From positions 1 through 64,000 of the forward strand of contig CAZGUX010000257.1 in assembly GCA_964529305.1 (NCBI GenBank): a stretch of DNA of 64,000 nucleotides, written 5' to 3'. Below are positions 8,164-17,377 of this stretch, in pieces. The first letter of the stretch is position 1; each line of letters starts with the position of its first letter. The notes below the pieces were generated by a model. It was not told the origin of the DNA. It did not search any database and saw only the letters and a program-made list of their open reading frames with translations. A program made the translations under genes and the position numbers. Source of the DNA: CAZGUX01 sp964529305 (GTDB taxonomy: Bacteria > Acidobacteriota > Terriglobia > Bryobacterales > Bryobacteraceae).

Positions 8164-11100
8164 ATGAAACTGCTCACAGCAGCGGCCATACTACTGCTAT
8201 GCGCCGCATCACTTTTTGGACAAGGCGCCGCGCTGGGAACCATTAGCGGGCGCGTCACCGATCCGTCCGACGCGCCCATCCCGGGCGCCGCGGTAACGGT
8301 AATGAACACGCAGACCGGAGCCCGCTACACGGCGGCGTCGACCGCCGATGGCTTTTACAGCGTGCGGTTCGTACAACCGGGCGCCTACACGGTCGAAATC
8401 GTTCAGCAGGGATTTCAGAAAGCGGTACAGCCCAATGTCGTCGTGGCTGCGGCTTCGAATCCGACCGTGAACCTCAAGCTGCTTCTCGGATCGGTCTCCG
8501 AGGCCGTGACCGTCGAATCACGCGTCAGCCTGGTCGAATTCGAGAATGCCGACCGCGGCGGCGAGATTGACGAGAAGCGCTCGCTCTACACCCCGACGGT
8601 TCAGCGCGTGGTCATGAGCATCCTGCCCAGCGCGCCGGGCGTCGTCGTCGCGGGCAACGACCGCGGCATGACGCCTTCGGGCAATTCCGGCGCCTCGGGC
8701 TTCATGTTGAACGGCGGGGAGCCTCGCACCAACGAAATGCTGCTCGACGGCGTGCCGAACCGCACCAGTTACGGCGGCCACAACTTCGGCGTCATTCCCA
8801 CCCAGGAATCCACCGCAGAAGTCAAAGTCATCACCAACGCGTACAGCGCCGAATACGGCAACACCACCGGCGGCGTCATCAACGTCACCACCAAATCAGG
8901 CAGCAACGATTATCACGGCAATATCTACACGTTCTTCCGCAACACGTCGCTCAACGCGAATCACTTCGAGCGCAATCGCCTGGGACAGCCCCGCACCCGC
9001 CTGGTCTACAACACGTACGGCGGCATCGGCACCGGCCGTATCCTGCGCGACAAGCTTTTCTTCACGTTCAAGTACCACGTCAGCCAGAGCAACGACGTGA
9101 AGAGCTTCTCGGGATACGTTCCGACGCAGAAGGAGCGCGATGGTGACTTCACCCAGACGTTCTACCTCGATCGCGGCACGCCGCGCCAGGTGTTGATCTA
9201 CGATCCGTGGACGGCCACCCAAAACGCCCAGACGGGCCGATGGATCCGTACGCCGATCCCCAACAATGTCATCCCGAGCACCCGGATCAGCCCCGTCGCC
9301 AAGGCCTTCTGGAAGTACATTCCGCTGCCCAACGCTTCGAGCGGCCTGGTCGTCAAAGCCACCAACTACGTGGCTTCCAGCGGCAACAAGGCGAACAAGG
9401 AGTACGTCGAGTTCATGCCCCGCATCGACTGGAACGTCAGCGACCGGACGAAGCTGATGTTCCGTCACATCCGTACGGATTACAAGGAATTCCCGGTGGA
9501 GTATTACGCCACGGCCGCGGAAGTCAACGCCGGCTATCCCTTTATCCGCGCCAACCACAACGCCGTGGCCGACTTGACCCACACCCTATCGCCCACGAGC
9601 GTGTTGAACTTCCGCCTCGGTTTCGAGCGCTACGTCACCGGCAGCCTGGAGACCCCGCGGCTGGAGGCGACCCCGAAAGATCTTGGCTTCAGCCCGACCT
9701 TCCAGTCGCAATCGGCGCTGGCCTTTCCGACGTTCCGCATGGGCGGATCGAACATCGGCGGCAGCGACTTGTTCATGGGCGGCGGCAATCCTGCCGGAAG
9801 CTACACGCCCGACCAGGTCAACAACATGGATCTGACATGGTCGAAGTATCTCGGTAAGCACAACATCAAGGTCGGCGGCCAGATCCGCATGGAACGCATC
9901 TACATCATCAGCGGCGGCTATGACGCCGGGTTGTTCAACTTCGGACGAGGAGACACCAACGGGCCCGATGCCGACGTCCAAACCGTCGGCGCGGGCGACG
10001 AGACGGCCAGTTTCCTGTTCGGCGTCGGCAGCGGTTCCCTCGATATCAACGCCGCGCCCGCCCGTCAAATCATGTACAACGCGATCTACGTACAGGACGA
10101 CATCAAGCTGACGCCGAAGTTGACGATCAATGTCGGCCTGCGCTGGGACCGGACCGATGGCCTGACGGATCGCTACAACGCGATGACGGGAACCTTCGAC
10201 CCGAATGCCGCGAGCCCTCTGGCCGACAAAGTCAAGAACGCGGCGGGATCTCAATATTGCCCCGCGTGCGCCAATCTTCGCGGCGGCCTTCTGTTTCCAG
10301 GCGTCGGCGGCCAACCCCGCAGCGTGTTCGCCCCGGGCAACAAGGACTTCGGTCCGCGCGTCGCCGCCGCGTACGCCCTTAACAACAAGACCGCGATTCG
10401 CGCCGGATGGGGCATGTTCTACGGCCCGATTTATTACGATCCCGGGCAGGCCGGCTTCAGCCAGTCCACCCCATGGGTCGCCTACGATCCGAACCGCCGG
10501 CCCCTGAACCTGTTGGACAATCCCTTCCCGACGGGAATCATCCAGCCGGTCGGCGCCAGGAACGGACTGGCTACGAATATCGGTGCGTCCGTTTCCTATG
10601 TCGATCCGAACGCCCGCACGCCGCGCGGCCGCCAGTTCAGCTTCGAAATCCAGAGGGAGACCCTGTGGGGCATGCGCGTCAGCGCGGCTTACGTCAACAA
10701 CATCGTCACCCGCCTGGGAGTGAGTCGAAATCTGAACGCGCTCACCGAACAGCAGTTCACGCAGGGAGCGACCTACCTCAATACCCGCTATGCCAATCCC
10801 TTCGCGGGTCTGGCTCCCGGTTTCGGGTTGAACCAGGCGACCATCGCCAACTCGAGCCTGATCGTCCCCTACCCGCAGTTCACGGGAGTCACGGTCCTCA
10901 ATTCTCCGCTTGGCAACACCCGCTACGACGCACTCCAGCTTTACCTGGTCAAGCGGTTGAGCCACGGCTTTAGCTTCAGCATTGCCTACACGGCCTCCAA
11001 GAAGCTCGAGAAGATGAACTACCAGTATCCGGCCGACAGCTTCCTCGAGAAGCGGCTGAGCCCCCTCGATTTTCCGCAGATCTTCGTACCGAACTTTGTC

Positions 11101-11604
11101 ATCGAACTACCGTTCGGCCGCGGACACTGGCTGATGGCCAACGCTCCGGGCTGGGCCGACCGGATGATCAACGGATGGCAAGTGACGGGAATCGTCCGCA
11201 TTCAGAGCGGCAAAGTCATCGAGATGGCCAGCAACGCCATTCCGACCGGGGCCGATCCCAACGATGTCCCGGGCGGGCAGCGCCTCGATCTGTGGATCAA
11301 CCCGGCCGCGTTTGTCAACAACACCGATCCCTACCGGGTGCGCCGGTGGCCCACGGTGCTCCCCAACCTGCGCCATCCGCCCATCCATCGTTTCGATCTG
11401 GGCGTAACCAAGAGCACCAAGATCGCCGAACGCTTCAACTTTGTCATCGAAGCCCAGGCGACCAACGCGTTCAATACGCCCGAGTGGTACGACTCGTTGA
11501 ACGCAAGCACTCCGACCTCCGCGGTCTTCGGAAACATTGGCGGGGTGAAAGGGTTGACCAACTATCCCCGGCAGCTTGTTTTGAGCGGGAAGATCATCTT
11601 CTAG
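8164..11604 (+). CDS. TonB-dependent receptor, Oar-like, with carboxypeptidase-regulatory-like domain
   Basis: A 1146-residue outer-membrane protein with a signal peptide (about 1-20, ending LFGQ). A CarboxypepD_reg-like domain (about 25-115: GTISGRVTDPSDAPIPGAAVTVMN) is followed by a plug-like segment (QRVVMSILPSAPGV, GEPRTNEMLLDGVPNRT) and a very long beta-barrel that ends in a short aromatic terminus (LVLSGKIIF). Such receptors import or bind large substrates and are greatly expanded in Acidobacteria. The ATG at 8164 follows a strong AAGGAGG site. No adjacent enzyme fixes the substrate; the exported MR/MLE enzyme lies 376 bases downstream. Confidence 0.92.
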   Translation: MKLLTAAAILLLCAASLFGQGAALGTISGRVTDPSDAPIPGAAVTVMNTQTGARYTAASTADGFYSVRFVQPGAYTVEIVQQGFQKAVQPNVVVAAASNPTVNLKLLLGSVSEAVTVESRVSLVEFENADRGGEIDEKRSLYTPTVQRVVMSILPSAPGVVVAGNDRGMTPSGNSGASGFMLNGGEPRTNEMLLDGVPNRTSYGGHNFGVIPTQESTAEVKVITNAYSAEYGNTTGGVINVTTKSGSNDYHGNIYTFFRNTSLNANHFERNRLGQPRTRLVYNTYGGIGTGRILRDKLFFTFKYHVSQSNDVKSFSGYVPTQKERDGDFTQTFYLDRGTPRQVLIYDPWTATQNAQTGRWIRTPIPNNVIPSTRISPVAKAFWKYIPLPNASSGLVVKATNYVASSGNKANKEYVEFMPRIDWNVSDRTKLMFRHIRTDYKEFPVEYYATAAEVNAGYPFIRANHNAVADLTHTLSPTSVLNFRLGFERYVTGSLETPRLEATPKDLGFSPTFQSQSALAFPTFRMGGSNIGGSDLFMGGGNPAGSYTPDQVNNMDLTWSKYLGKHNIKVGGQIRMERIYIISGGYDAGLFNFGRGDTNGPDADVQTVGAGDETASFLFGVGSGSLDINAAPARQIMYNAIYVQDDIKLTPKLTINVGLRWDRTDGLTDRYNAMTGTFDPNAASPLADKVKNAAGSQYCPACANLRGGLLFPGVGGQPRSVFAPGNKDFGPRVAAAYALNNKTAIRAGWGMFYGPIYYDPGQAGFSQSTPWVAYDPNRRPLNLLDNPFPTGIIQPVGARNGLATNIGASVSYVDPNARTPRGRQFSFEIQRETLWGMRVSAAYVNNIVTRLGVSRNLNALTEQQFTQGATYLNTRYANPFAGLAPGFGLNQATIANSSLIVPYPQFTGVTVLNSPLGNTRYDALQLYLVKRLSHGFSFSIAYTASKKLEKMNYQYPADSFLEKRLSPLDFPQIFVPNFVIELPFGRGHWLMANAPGWADRMINGWQVTGIVRIQSGKVIEMASNAIPTGADPNDVPGGQRLDLWINPAAFVNNTDPYRVRRWPTVLPNLRHPPIHRFDLGVTKSTKIAERFNFVIEAQATNAFNTPEWYDSLNASTPTSAVFGNIGGVKGLTNYPRQLVLSGKIIF

Positions 11605-11980
11605 AGCAGTTGGTGGGGGGGACTTCAGCTGCGTGGGGCGGACTTTAGTCCGCGGCGCGCTTTAGCGCGCCTCTGGAGGCCGGACACTCTACCAATTGCA
11701 GGGGCGCTTACATGCGACCCCGTCGGCCTGTACGACCTGAACGAACGACGCGCCCGCCGCCGGCGCCCTCGCCGGCCTGTTGGGTTCCGTTCATCACTCC
11801 GGGCGCGGGGTCGTCCCCCGCGCCCGGCTTCCTTCGGGACCACCCAACAGGGCCTCGAGCCCTTTGGCGTTGCGCATCGTGTTGACGCATTCTCGTTGAA
11901 AGCGCCACTGAGTGCGGCGCCGCACTTGCCAACCCGGTTGCATCGCCCGCCCGCCATCGGCCACACTCGTTCCAACGCCG
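11605..11980. other. intergenic region, no gene seen
   Basis: The 376 bases hold the paired TTTAG palindromes at 11638-11671 and no frame with recognisable protein features. Several open frames read through it on both strands, but they are arginine/proline-rich shadows of the GC-rich sequence. Confidence 0.6.
11638..11671. repeat. two tandem palindromes with TTTAG cores
   Basis: GCGGACT/AGTCCGC (11638-11653) and GGCGCGCT/AGCGCGCC (11654-11671) are perfect inverted repeats, each with a two-T loop inside a CTTTAG core. They lie directly downstream of the receptor stop codon. They may act as a bidirectional terminator or belong to a dispersed repeat; there is no T-run after them. Confidence 0.75.
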
Positions 11981-13174
11981 ATGCATCGCAGAACCTTCAT
12001 CCAACTCGCCGCCGCTTCCACGGTGCCGGTCCCCCTTCTGGCGCAGGCAGACCCGGCCACCCTCCTCATCCGCGCGGTCGAACCGTTTGTCGTCCGAATC
12101 GGCGGCCGCCGCGACATCGTCTGCTGCCGCGTCACCACGGCCGAAGGAATCCACGGCTGGGGCGAGGGCACCACGCCGCCCACGGTCGACGCCGTCGTCG
12201 CCCAGATCCGGTCATTGTCCCGTCACGTGACCGGAGAGAGCGCCTGGTCGATCGAGAAACTCTGGCGGCGGCTGTACATCCTCGAAGAGAACACCCTCGG
12301 CGGGACTCTGTACGCCGCCATTTCCGCGATCGATACCGCGCTCTGGGACATCGTGGCCAAGAAGCTCAACGTACCGCTCTACAAGTTGCTGGGCGGCAAG
12401 ATTCACGAGACGCTGCGCATCTACGCCAGTTACCGCTGGGGAAACATTCCGCGAACGGCGGAAGCCTATTTCAAGCGCACCAAGGAACTGATGGCGGAAG
12501 GCGCGACGGCGGGCAAGTACGATCCGTTCGGCGAGTATCCGGGCCCGGACCGGCAGTTGCCGACCACGACGCTGAACGAAGTCCGCGAGATGATTCGAGG
12601 CATTCGCGAGGCCGGACCCGCTTTCGACATCTGCGTCGAGGCTCACGGCAAATTCAACATGGCCTCGGCGGGACGGATCATCAAGATGCTGGAGCCGTTC
12701 GACCCGTTCTTCCTGGAAGAACCCGTGCCGCCCGAAGACGTCGACGCGATGGCCGCTCTTCAGCGTTCGACCAACATTCCGATCGCGACGGGAGAGGGGT
12801 TGCAAGGCCACTGGGCGTACCGCGAGTTGATGGTGAAGAAGGCGGCGCGCATCATCCAGCCGGACACGGCCCGCACCGGAGGGGTCACGGCGATGAAGAA
12901 GATCGCCGCGATTGCCGATGCGAACTACGTGACCGTCGCGCCGCACAACCCGAACGGGCCCATTTGCACCGCGGCCACCATGCACCTCGCGGCATCCATC
13001 CCCAACTTCGTGATCATGGAGGAGGGCAACACGCGGACGGAGCAATACAAGGACATCTTCGGCGGCAAATGGAAAGCGACTCTGGGCAAGTGGGAGATCC
13101 CCGAATCACCCGGCCACGGAGCCGACTTCACACCTGAGTTTTTGCGCGAGTACGAAGTGAAGAGCAGCCGTTAA
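11981..13174 (+). CDS. exported mandelate racemase/muconate-lactonizing family enzyme (sugar-acid dehydratase-like)
   Basis: A 397-residue enolase-superfamily protein. The N-terminal capping domain (about 25-135) precedes a barrel with the expected metal ligands near Glu220 (CVEAHGK), Glu246/247 (FFLEEPV) and Glu272 (ATGEG), and the catalytic His322 in APHNPNG. The pattern is closest to galactonate-dehydratase-type members, so dehydration of an aldonic acid is a reasonable guess. The start at 11981 gives a signal-like HRRTFIQLAAASTVPVPLLAQ segment, odd for an enzyme that is usually cytoplasmic but common for such genes in Acidobacteria. Upstream in-frame residues (from 11912) are not family-like. 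Confidence 0.88.
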   Translation: MHRRTFIQLAAASTVPVPLLAQADPATLLIRAVEPFVVRIGGRRDIVCCRVTTAEGIHGWGEGTTPPTVDAVVAQIRSLSRHVTGESAWSIEKLWRRLYILEENTLGGTLYAAISAIDTALWDIVAKKLNVPLYKLLGGKIHETLRIYASYRWGNIPRTAEAYFKRTKELMAEGATAGKYDPFGEYPGPDRQLPTTTLNEVREMIRGIREAGPAFDICVEAHGKFNMASAGRIIKMLEPFDPFFLEEPVPPEDVDAMAALQRSTNIPIATGEGLQGHWAYRELMVKKAARIIQPDTARTGGVTAMKKIAAIADANYVTVAPHNPNGPICTAATMHLAASIPNFVIMEEGNTRTEQYKDIFGGKWKATLGKWEIPESPGHGADFTPEFLREYEVKSSR

Positions 13175-13277
13175 CCCCGCGGGGTCGCATTCCGCGTGGC
13201 GCGGTGCCGGGTCGCCGACCGGCGGCGTTCACAGTTCCCGTCAGACTATACAGAATATAACTGTCAGGAGAACGACC

Positions 13278-13535
13278 ATGCATACAACCACTCTGCGTAA
13301 GGTCGGCGGCTCGGTCATGCTGGCCGTCCCACCCGCGCTGCTCGACATCTTGCGCCTGCGGCCAGGTGCTCAAGTCGGCATCGCGATTGAAAGCGGCCGG
13401 CTGGTCGTGGAGCCGCAACCGCATCCCCGCTACACCCTGGACGAACTCCTGGCGCAGTGCAATCCCAGGAAGACCCGTACCAAGGAAGACCGTGACTGGC
13501 TCGGCGGCAAGCCGGCAGGGGCCGAAATCCTCTGA
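13278..13535 (+). CDS. mazE: MazE/AbrB-type antitoxin
   Basis: An 85-residue protein with an N-terminal SpoVT/AbrB swapped-hairpin domain (TTTLRKVGGSVMLAVPPALLDILRLRPGAQVGIAIESGRLVVEP), followed by a toxin-binding tail (about 50-85) with YTLDELLAQCNP, a segment typical of MazE/PemI/ChpS antitoxins. AGGAG lies 8 bases before the ATG, and an A/T-rich stretch at 13246-13260 is a likely promoter/operator for autorepression. Its stop overlaps the toxin start by one base (TGATG), so translation is coupled. Confidence 0.9.
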   Translation: MHTTTLRKVGGSVMLAVPPALLDILRLRPGAQVGIAIESGRLVVEPQPHPRYTLDELLAQCNPRKTRTKEDRDWLGGKPAGAEIL

Positions 13536-13867
13536 TGAAGCGTGGCGAGGTCTGGCTGGTCGGGCTCGACTCTTCCGAAGGTCATGAGCAAAAGGCCCGC
13601 CGCCCGGTCCTCATCGTTTCGCCCGAAGCGTTCAACCAGGTAACCAAGGCGCCCGTGGTTCTTCCCATCACCAGTGGAAGGAACTTCGCACGGACAGCCG
13701 GGTTCGCCGTCCCCCTGACAGGCGCGGGAACCAACACCGCCGGCGTGGTCCGCTGCGATCAGCCCCGCGCGCTCGATCTCCGCGCACGTGGCGCCAAGAA
13801 ACTGGAAAGCATCCCCGCCACGATCATGGAGGAAGTGCTGGCGAAACTGGCACCGATTTTCCGGTGA
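13535..13867 (+). CDS. mazF: MazF/PemK-type endoribonuclease toxin
   Basis: A 110-residue toxin of normal length with the family landmarks in order: RGEVWLVGLD at the N-terminus, KARRPVLIVSPEAFN (catalytic Arg), VVLPITS, and GVVRCDQPRALDLRARGAKK. Members cleave single-stranded mRNA (or tRNA/rRNA) at short motifs; this one's motif is unknown. All motif residues appear intact, so it is probably active when free of MazE. It overlaps mazE by one base. Confidence 0.9.
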   Translation: MKRGEVWLVGLDSSEGHEQKARRPVLIVSPEAFNQVTKAPVVLPITSGRNFARTAGFAVPLTGAGTNTAGVVRCDQPRALDLRARGAKKLESIPATIMEEVLAKLAPIFR

Positions 13868-14161
13868 GCGGCCGTTGGCAGTGGCGTGGAGCCAACGCAA
13901 CCTGTCGGCGCGTTGGTTGGCCGCAGTGGACAGTCCGGCCCGTTCCCGGCTCCTCCTGACGAAATAGCCACTTCGAGAAATTCGCGAAGCGGTTACTGCC
14001 CCAGGTTTGCCTTTCCGGGCCAGACCAAGGCGGGAATGTACGACGTGTTCGTGCAGAGGTTCAACCCGAACCTGAGGCAGGATCGTTGCGAAACTGGGAA
14101 ACTGCTCCAACTGGCGCAACAGACCTGGACGAACGCATAGGTGCTCAGAGACGATGGACTG
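13868..14161. other. gap between MazF and HipA-like kinase, no gene supported
   Basis: About 290 bases. A forward frame (13886-14140) ends immediately before the kinase frame begins, but its product shows no recognisable domain, and no helix-turn-helix HipB-type antitoxin can be found here on either strand. Confidence 0.5.
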
Positions 14162-15073
14162 ATGCGACCTGCTGATGATTCGTATCCGATCCTCGCCATC
14201 CAGCCGGGTTGGGTGTTGGAAGAGGAAGCGATGGGCAGCAAGCAGAAGTTCTGGTTCCGTGAACCGGGCGGTGGGGGGGACTGGCTGTTCAAGTACCCCC
14301 AAATGAACACGGGGCAACACTGGGCGGAGAAGATTGCGGCGGAGATCGCGGAGGAGTTGGAGATCCTGCATGCAAAGGTGGAACTCGCGCGTTTCGACCA
14401 AGTGCAAGGATCGGCTACCGAGTCCTTTGCGCGCCAGGGGCGTGAACTGTATCACGGGAACCAGGTGCTGGCCGGGCAGGTGCTGGGCTACGATCCAGCG
14501 AAGAAGTTCCGGCAGTCGAGCCACACGCTGGCCAACATCTTCAGGGCGCTCGAGCGGGTATTCCGCCGTCCAGAGACAGCCACAAAGGCGAAACAGCGGA
14601 TCGCCGATTATCTCGTGCTCGACGCACTGATCGGCAACACGGACCGGCATCATGAGAACTGGGGCATTCTGGTGAAGCGAACCCCGCGCGGGATGACGGG
14701 CATCATCGCTCCGTCATTCGACCATGCGTCTTCCCTTGGTCGGGAGTTGCTGGACGACACGGCGGGCAAGTGCCGCCTTCGCATTCTCAAAGAGAACCGG
14801 ATCGGCCAGTATGCGGAGAATGCGCCGGGAGCCATCTACTGGGATGAGGACGACAGGAAAGCGGTTAGCCCGATCGAGTTGGTGCGGCGGGCGGCCAAGC
14901 TGCACGCTGGCCTGTTTTACCGGGCATTCACCCTGCTTGATAAGCTGGAGGAAGAGAGCCTCGAGGGCATCGTGGGGCGGGTCCCCACAAGTTGGATGAG
15001 CGACGCTGCTCGGCAGTTTGCGGTAGAGCTCACTTCTTACAACCTGAAGCAATTGAAAGAGATCGCGTTATGA
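14162..15073 (+). CDS. HipA-like Ser/Thr kinase (kinase core only)
   Basis: A 303-residue protein carrying the C-terminal kinase fold of HipA/CtkA-like proteins. Key sites: Lys44 in LFKYP (ATP-binding), the catalytic loop GNTDRHHENWG (158-168), and Asp187 in APSFDHASSLG, the metal-binding aspartate. HipA kinases phosphorylate translation factors such as GltX and cause growth arrest. The usual HipA N-terminal domain is absent, and instead a separate gene overlaps the stop by 4 bases (ATGA). The ATG at 14162 is preferred to GTG 14141, which directly follows an in-frame stop and has no ribosome site; the difference is seven residues. Confidence 0.8.
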   Translation: MRPADDSYPILAIQPGWVLEEEAMGSKQKFWFREPGGGGDWLFKYPQMNTGQHWAEKIAAEIAEELEILHAKVELARFDQVQGSATESFARQGRELYHGNQVLAGQVLGYDPAKKFRQSSHTLANIFRALERVFRRPETATKAKQRIADYLVLDALIGNTDRHHENWGILVKRTPRGMTGIIAPSFDHASSLGRELLDDTAGKCRLRILKENRIGQYAENAPGAIYWDEDDRKAVSPIELVRRAAKLHAGLFYRAFTLLDKLEEESLEGIVGRVPTSWMSDAARQFAVELTSYNLKQLKEIAL

Positions 15074-15816
15074 CGGACAGGACCCTGTTTTTGGCGTGGC
15101 AGGACAAGCGGCTGACGCGCGCATGGTTTCCAGTTGGGCGTCTGGATGTTCTGAAAATGCCACGCTGCTACCGGTTCCGGTATACGCAAGGCGCGGAACG
15201 CGCCCGCGAGAAGGCCGGCTTCGAACCGCTGCTCGATTTCCCGGATTGGAAAGGAAGTTATGAGTCTTCTGATTTGTTCCCCCTCTTTCAGAACCGGGTG
15301 ATCTCCTCAGAACGGAAAGACTTCTCCGAGTATCTGCGGATGCTGGATTTGCCTCAGACCGCCGAGCCCGCGGAAATCCTGGAGATCGGTGGTGGGTATC
15401 GGGCCACGGATAACTTCGAGGTTTTCTCCAAGATCGAGCGTCGTCCGGACGGTTCATTCCGCTGCCGGTTCTTTCTGCATGGGGCACGGTATGTTTGCCC
15501 TGCCGCCATCGAACGGACGGACAAATTGCAGCAAGGGGAAAGGCTGTATGTCACGTTGGAACTCACCAACCCAGTGGCTGGTGTGGCAGTGCAGATTCAG
15601 ACCACGGACTATCAAGTGATCGGCTGGGCTCCCCGTTACTTGGTGAATGATCTGGTGCAGGCGATGGCTCACGCTCCAGGCGAGTATACTGCCAATGTGG
15701 TACGGATCAATCCCTCACCTGCGCCGTCCAAACAACGCTTGCTGGTCGAGTTGTCTGGAAGCTGGCCAGGGTATGAGCCCATGAGTTCAGGGGACTTCGA
15801 GCCAATGATTCAGTAA
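15070..15816 (+). CDS. HIRAN-domain protein with HipA N-terminal-like segment
   Basis: A 248-residue protein. The first half (about 1-110) contains FPVGRLDVL and LFPLFQNR, which resemble the HipA N-terminal region (short-range homology, judged by eye). The second half (about 115-230) fits a HIRAN domain: VTLELTNPVAGVAVQIQ then VIGWAPRYLVNDLV, the region that in eukaryotic HLTF/Rad5 proteins binds DNA ends. It is translationally coupled to the kinase through the overlapping ATGA, so the two form one functional unit. It may inhibit or target the kinase; that is inference. Confidence 0.7.
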   Translation: MTDRTLFLAWQDKRLTRAWFPVGRLDVLKMPRCYRFRYTQGAERAREKAGFEPLLDFPDWKGSYESSDLFPLFQNRVISSERKDFSEYLRMLDLPQTAEPAEILEIGGGYRATDNFEVFSKIERRPDGSFRCRFFLHGARYVCPAAIERTDKLQQGERLYVTLELTNPVAGVAVQIQTTDYQVIGWAPRYLVNDLVQAMAHAPGEYTANVVRINPSPAPSKQRLLVELSGSWPGYEPMSSGDFEPMIQ

Positions 15817-16293
15817 CGCTGCCCCGCCCGAACGATGGCCATACGCTGGCATCAACTCCGAAAACCGTCCGGCCCACCGGGAAAGAGCCCGGTGGTCTCG
15901 CAACCCCTTTCTCTTCCGTCCACGTGACGGCACCGCGCTGTCGTTGGGGTGGATGACAAGGGTCGCTATTTTCTAAGTCGCCTGAATTTATAGAGTTGCC
16001 GGTTTCGGAAGTTGGGCTCCCCTTGACACGGCGGTATCCTTTGGCTGGACATGTCGACGATCATCTTCCCCAAAGCGATGTACCCACACGTCCCGGGACT
16101 CAAAACCGGGCCGCTTCCCGGTGCATCGGGTCGCGAAGCAAAGCCAATCGAAGCCAATCGAACCCAACTCCCCGCCTCGGGGAATCAACTACTTCCGAGC
16201 AAAATTGGCTTCGTTTTGCAATTCTCTGGCTTTCGCCAGCCGCGGAGGGTTTGGACGGCATGTCCGCTCGCTTCCGCTCGCGGTTCGGATGGT
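15817..16293. other. convergent intergenic region with short repeats, no gene
   Basis: 477 bases between converging genes. A 10-base unit AAGCCAATCG is present twice in tandem at 16141-16160. Several frames give the KTKPI/CKTKP-type peptides often seen from dispersed intergenic elements rather than proteins. No RNA gene or terminator with a T-run is evident. Confidence 0.5.
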
Positions 16294-17367
16294 CTACGGG
16301 CGGCAGGCATTGGCGACGGTCTTCCAGACTGTTCCGGAAAGCAATGGCTGCGCCGTCCCGCGCCATTGGGCGGCCTGCTTCTCCAGGCGCCGGACCCGAT
16401 CTTCGATCGGAGGGTGGGTGGAGAGGTATCGCGCGATCCGGGGCGCACGGTCGGCCTCGGAATCCAGCATCCGGAAGGCCCGCACCATCGCCCGCGGATC
16501 GATGCGCGCGGCCATCATTCGCTCCATGCCCCGCTGGTCGGCCGATTCTTCGTCATGCCGCTGGAAATGCAGTTGGCCCAGACTTCGCGCCGATCCAAGC
16601 ACGCCGCTCAAATCGCCGAACGCCGCCGACAACAGGACGAACAGAGAAAGGTCTCGAATCACGGCGCGAGTCGAGTGCCGCTGAACGACATGCTCCATCT
16701 CGTGCGCCAGCACCCCCGCCAGTTCCTCCGGCCCGTTGGTCTTCTCGAGCAGCCCGGAAAAGATGGCGATCTGTCCTCCGGGAAGGGCAAAGGCGTTGAC
16801 CATCGGGTCCTTGAGGATCGTGACGTGAAATCGATAGGGCGACGAGAATCCATCCGGCTGCAGGCGGCCGAGGATCTGCTCCACTTCGCGGGCAGCCCGT
16901 TCGCCGCACGATTGCGACGCGGGAGCGATGTGCTCGGCCAGGCGTTTGCCGAGTTCCTCCTCCCACTCCACCGGAACGCGCGCCGCCAGCCAGTCCACCA
17001 GCAGGGGAACGCCGAAGGACAATCCGGCGCCCGCGATCGCGACGGCCAGCGCCGCCGCGATGCCGGCCTTCAGCCAGAACGAAGTCTCGGGCACGACGTG
17101 CAGGTGCGCCGGCGCCACGGCCCGCAGCGCCTGGAGGAATCCGGGGGCGGTGAACACGAGCGTCTCCGGCGTCTGCTGCCCGTATACCGCGTGGTCGAGC
17201 CGCACCGGATCTCCCGGCCCGGGTTTCGCGGGAAGCCGCACTTCCGCGTACGGCCAGGCCGTGACGCTCCCATCCGGCCAACGGATGGAGAACGCTCCTC
17301 CTTCGAGCGCGACCTCCACCGAAACCCGGTTCGCGTCCCGGCCCGAATAGTACGCCCCTGGCCACAT
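16294..17367 (-). CDS. membrane M48-family zinc metallopeptidase
   Basis: A 357-residue protein with an N-terminal beta-rich domain (about 1-80), one membrane segment (about 99-125) and an M48 peptidase domain (about 160-340). The zinc motif is HEMEH at 222-226; a third-ligand glutamate is likely in DEESADQRG, and THPP follows near 318. Such enzymes resemble Oma1/BepA and degrade misfolded membrane or periplasmic proteins. ATG 17367 is preferred; a TTG at 17376 would add three residues. The DUF898 gene ends about 10 bases upstream, a pairing often seen, suggesting one operon. Confidence 0.85.
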   Translation of the reverse strand: MWPGAYYSGRDANRVSVEVALEGGAFSIRWPDGSVTAWPYAEVRLPAKPGPGDPVRLDHAVYGQQTPETLVFTAPGFLQALRAVAPAHLHVVPETSFWLKAGIAAALAVAIAGAGLSFGVPLLVDWLAARVPVEWEEELGKRLAEHIAPASQSCGERAAREVEQILGRLQPDGFSSPYRFHVTILKDPMVNAFALPGGQIAIFSGLLEKTNGPEELAGVLAHEMEHVVQRHSTRAVIRDLSLFVLLSAAFGDLSGVLGSARSLGQLHFQRHDEESADQRGMERMMAARIDPRAMVRAFRMLDSEADRAPRIARYLSTHPPIEDRVRRLEKQAAQWRGTAQPLLSGTVWKTVANACRP

Positions 17368-17377
17368 TGCCGCCAAT

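Noticed and set aside
9586..10965. 459-residue minus-strand frame inside the TonB receptor
   Set aside because: It is antisense to a well-supported gene. The high GC keeps the opposite frame open, and the product is Arg/Gly/Asp-rich without domain motifs.
13886..14140. 84-residue frame between MazF and the kinase as a HipB-like antitoxin
   Set aside because: It has no helix-turn-helix pattern or ribosome site and its composition is not protein-like.
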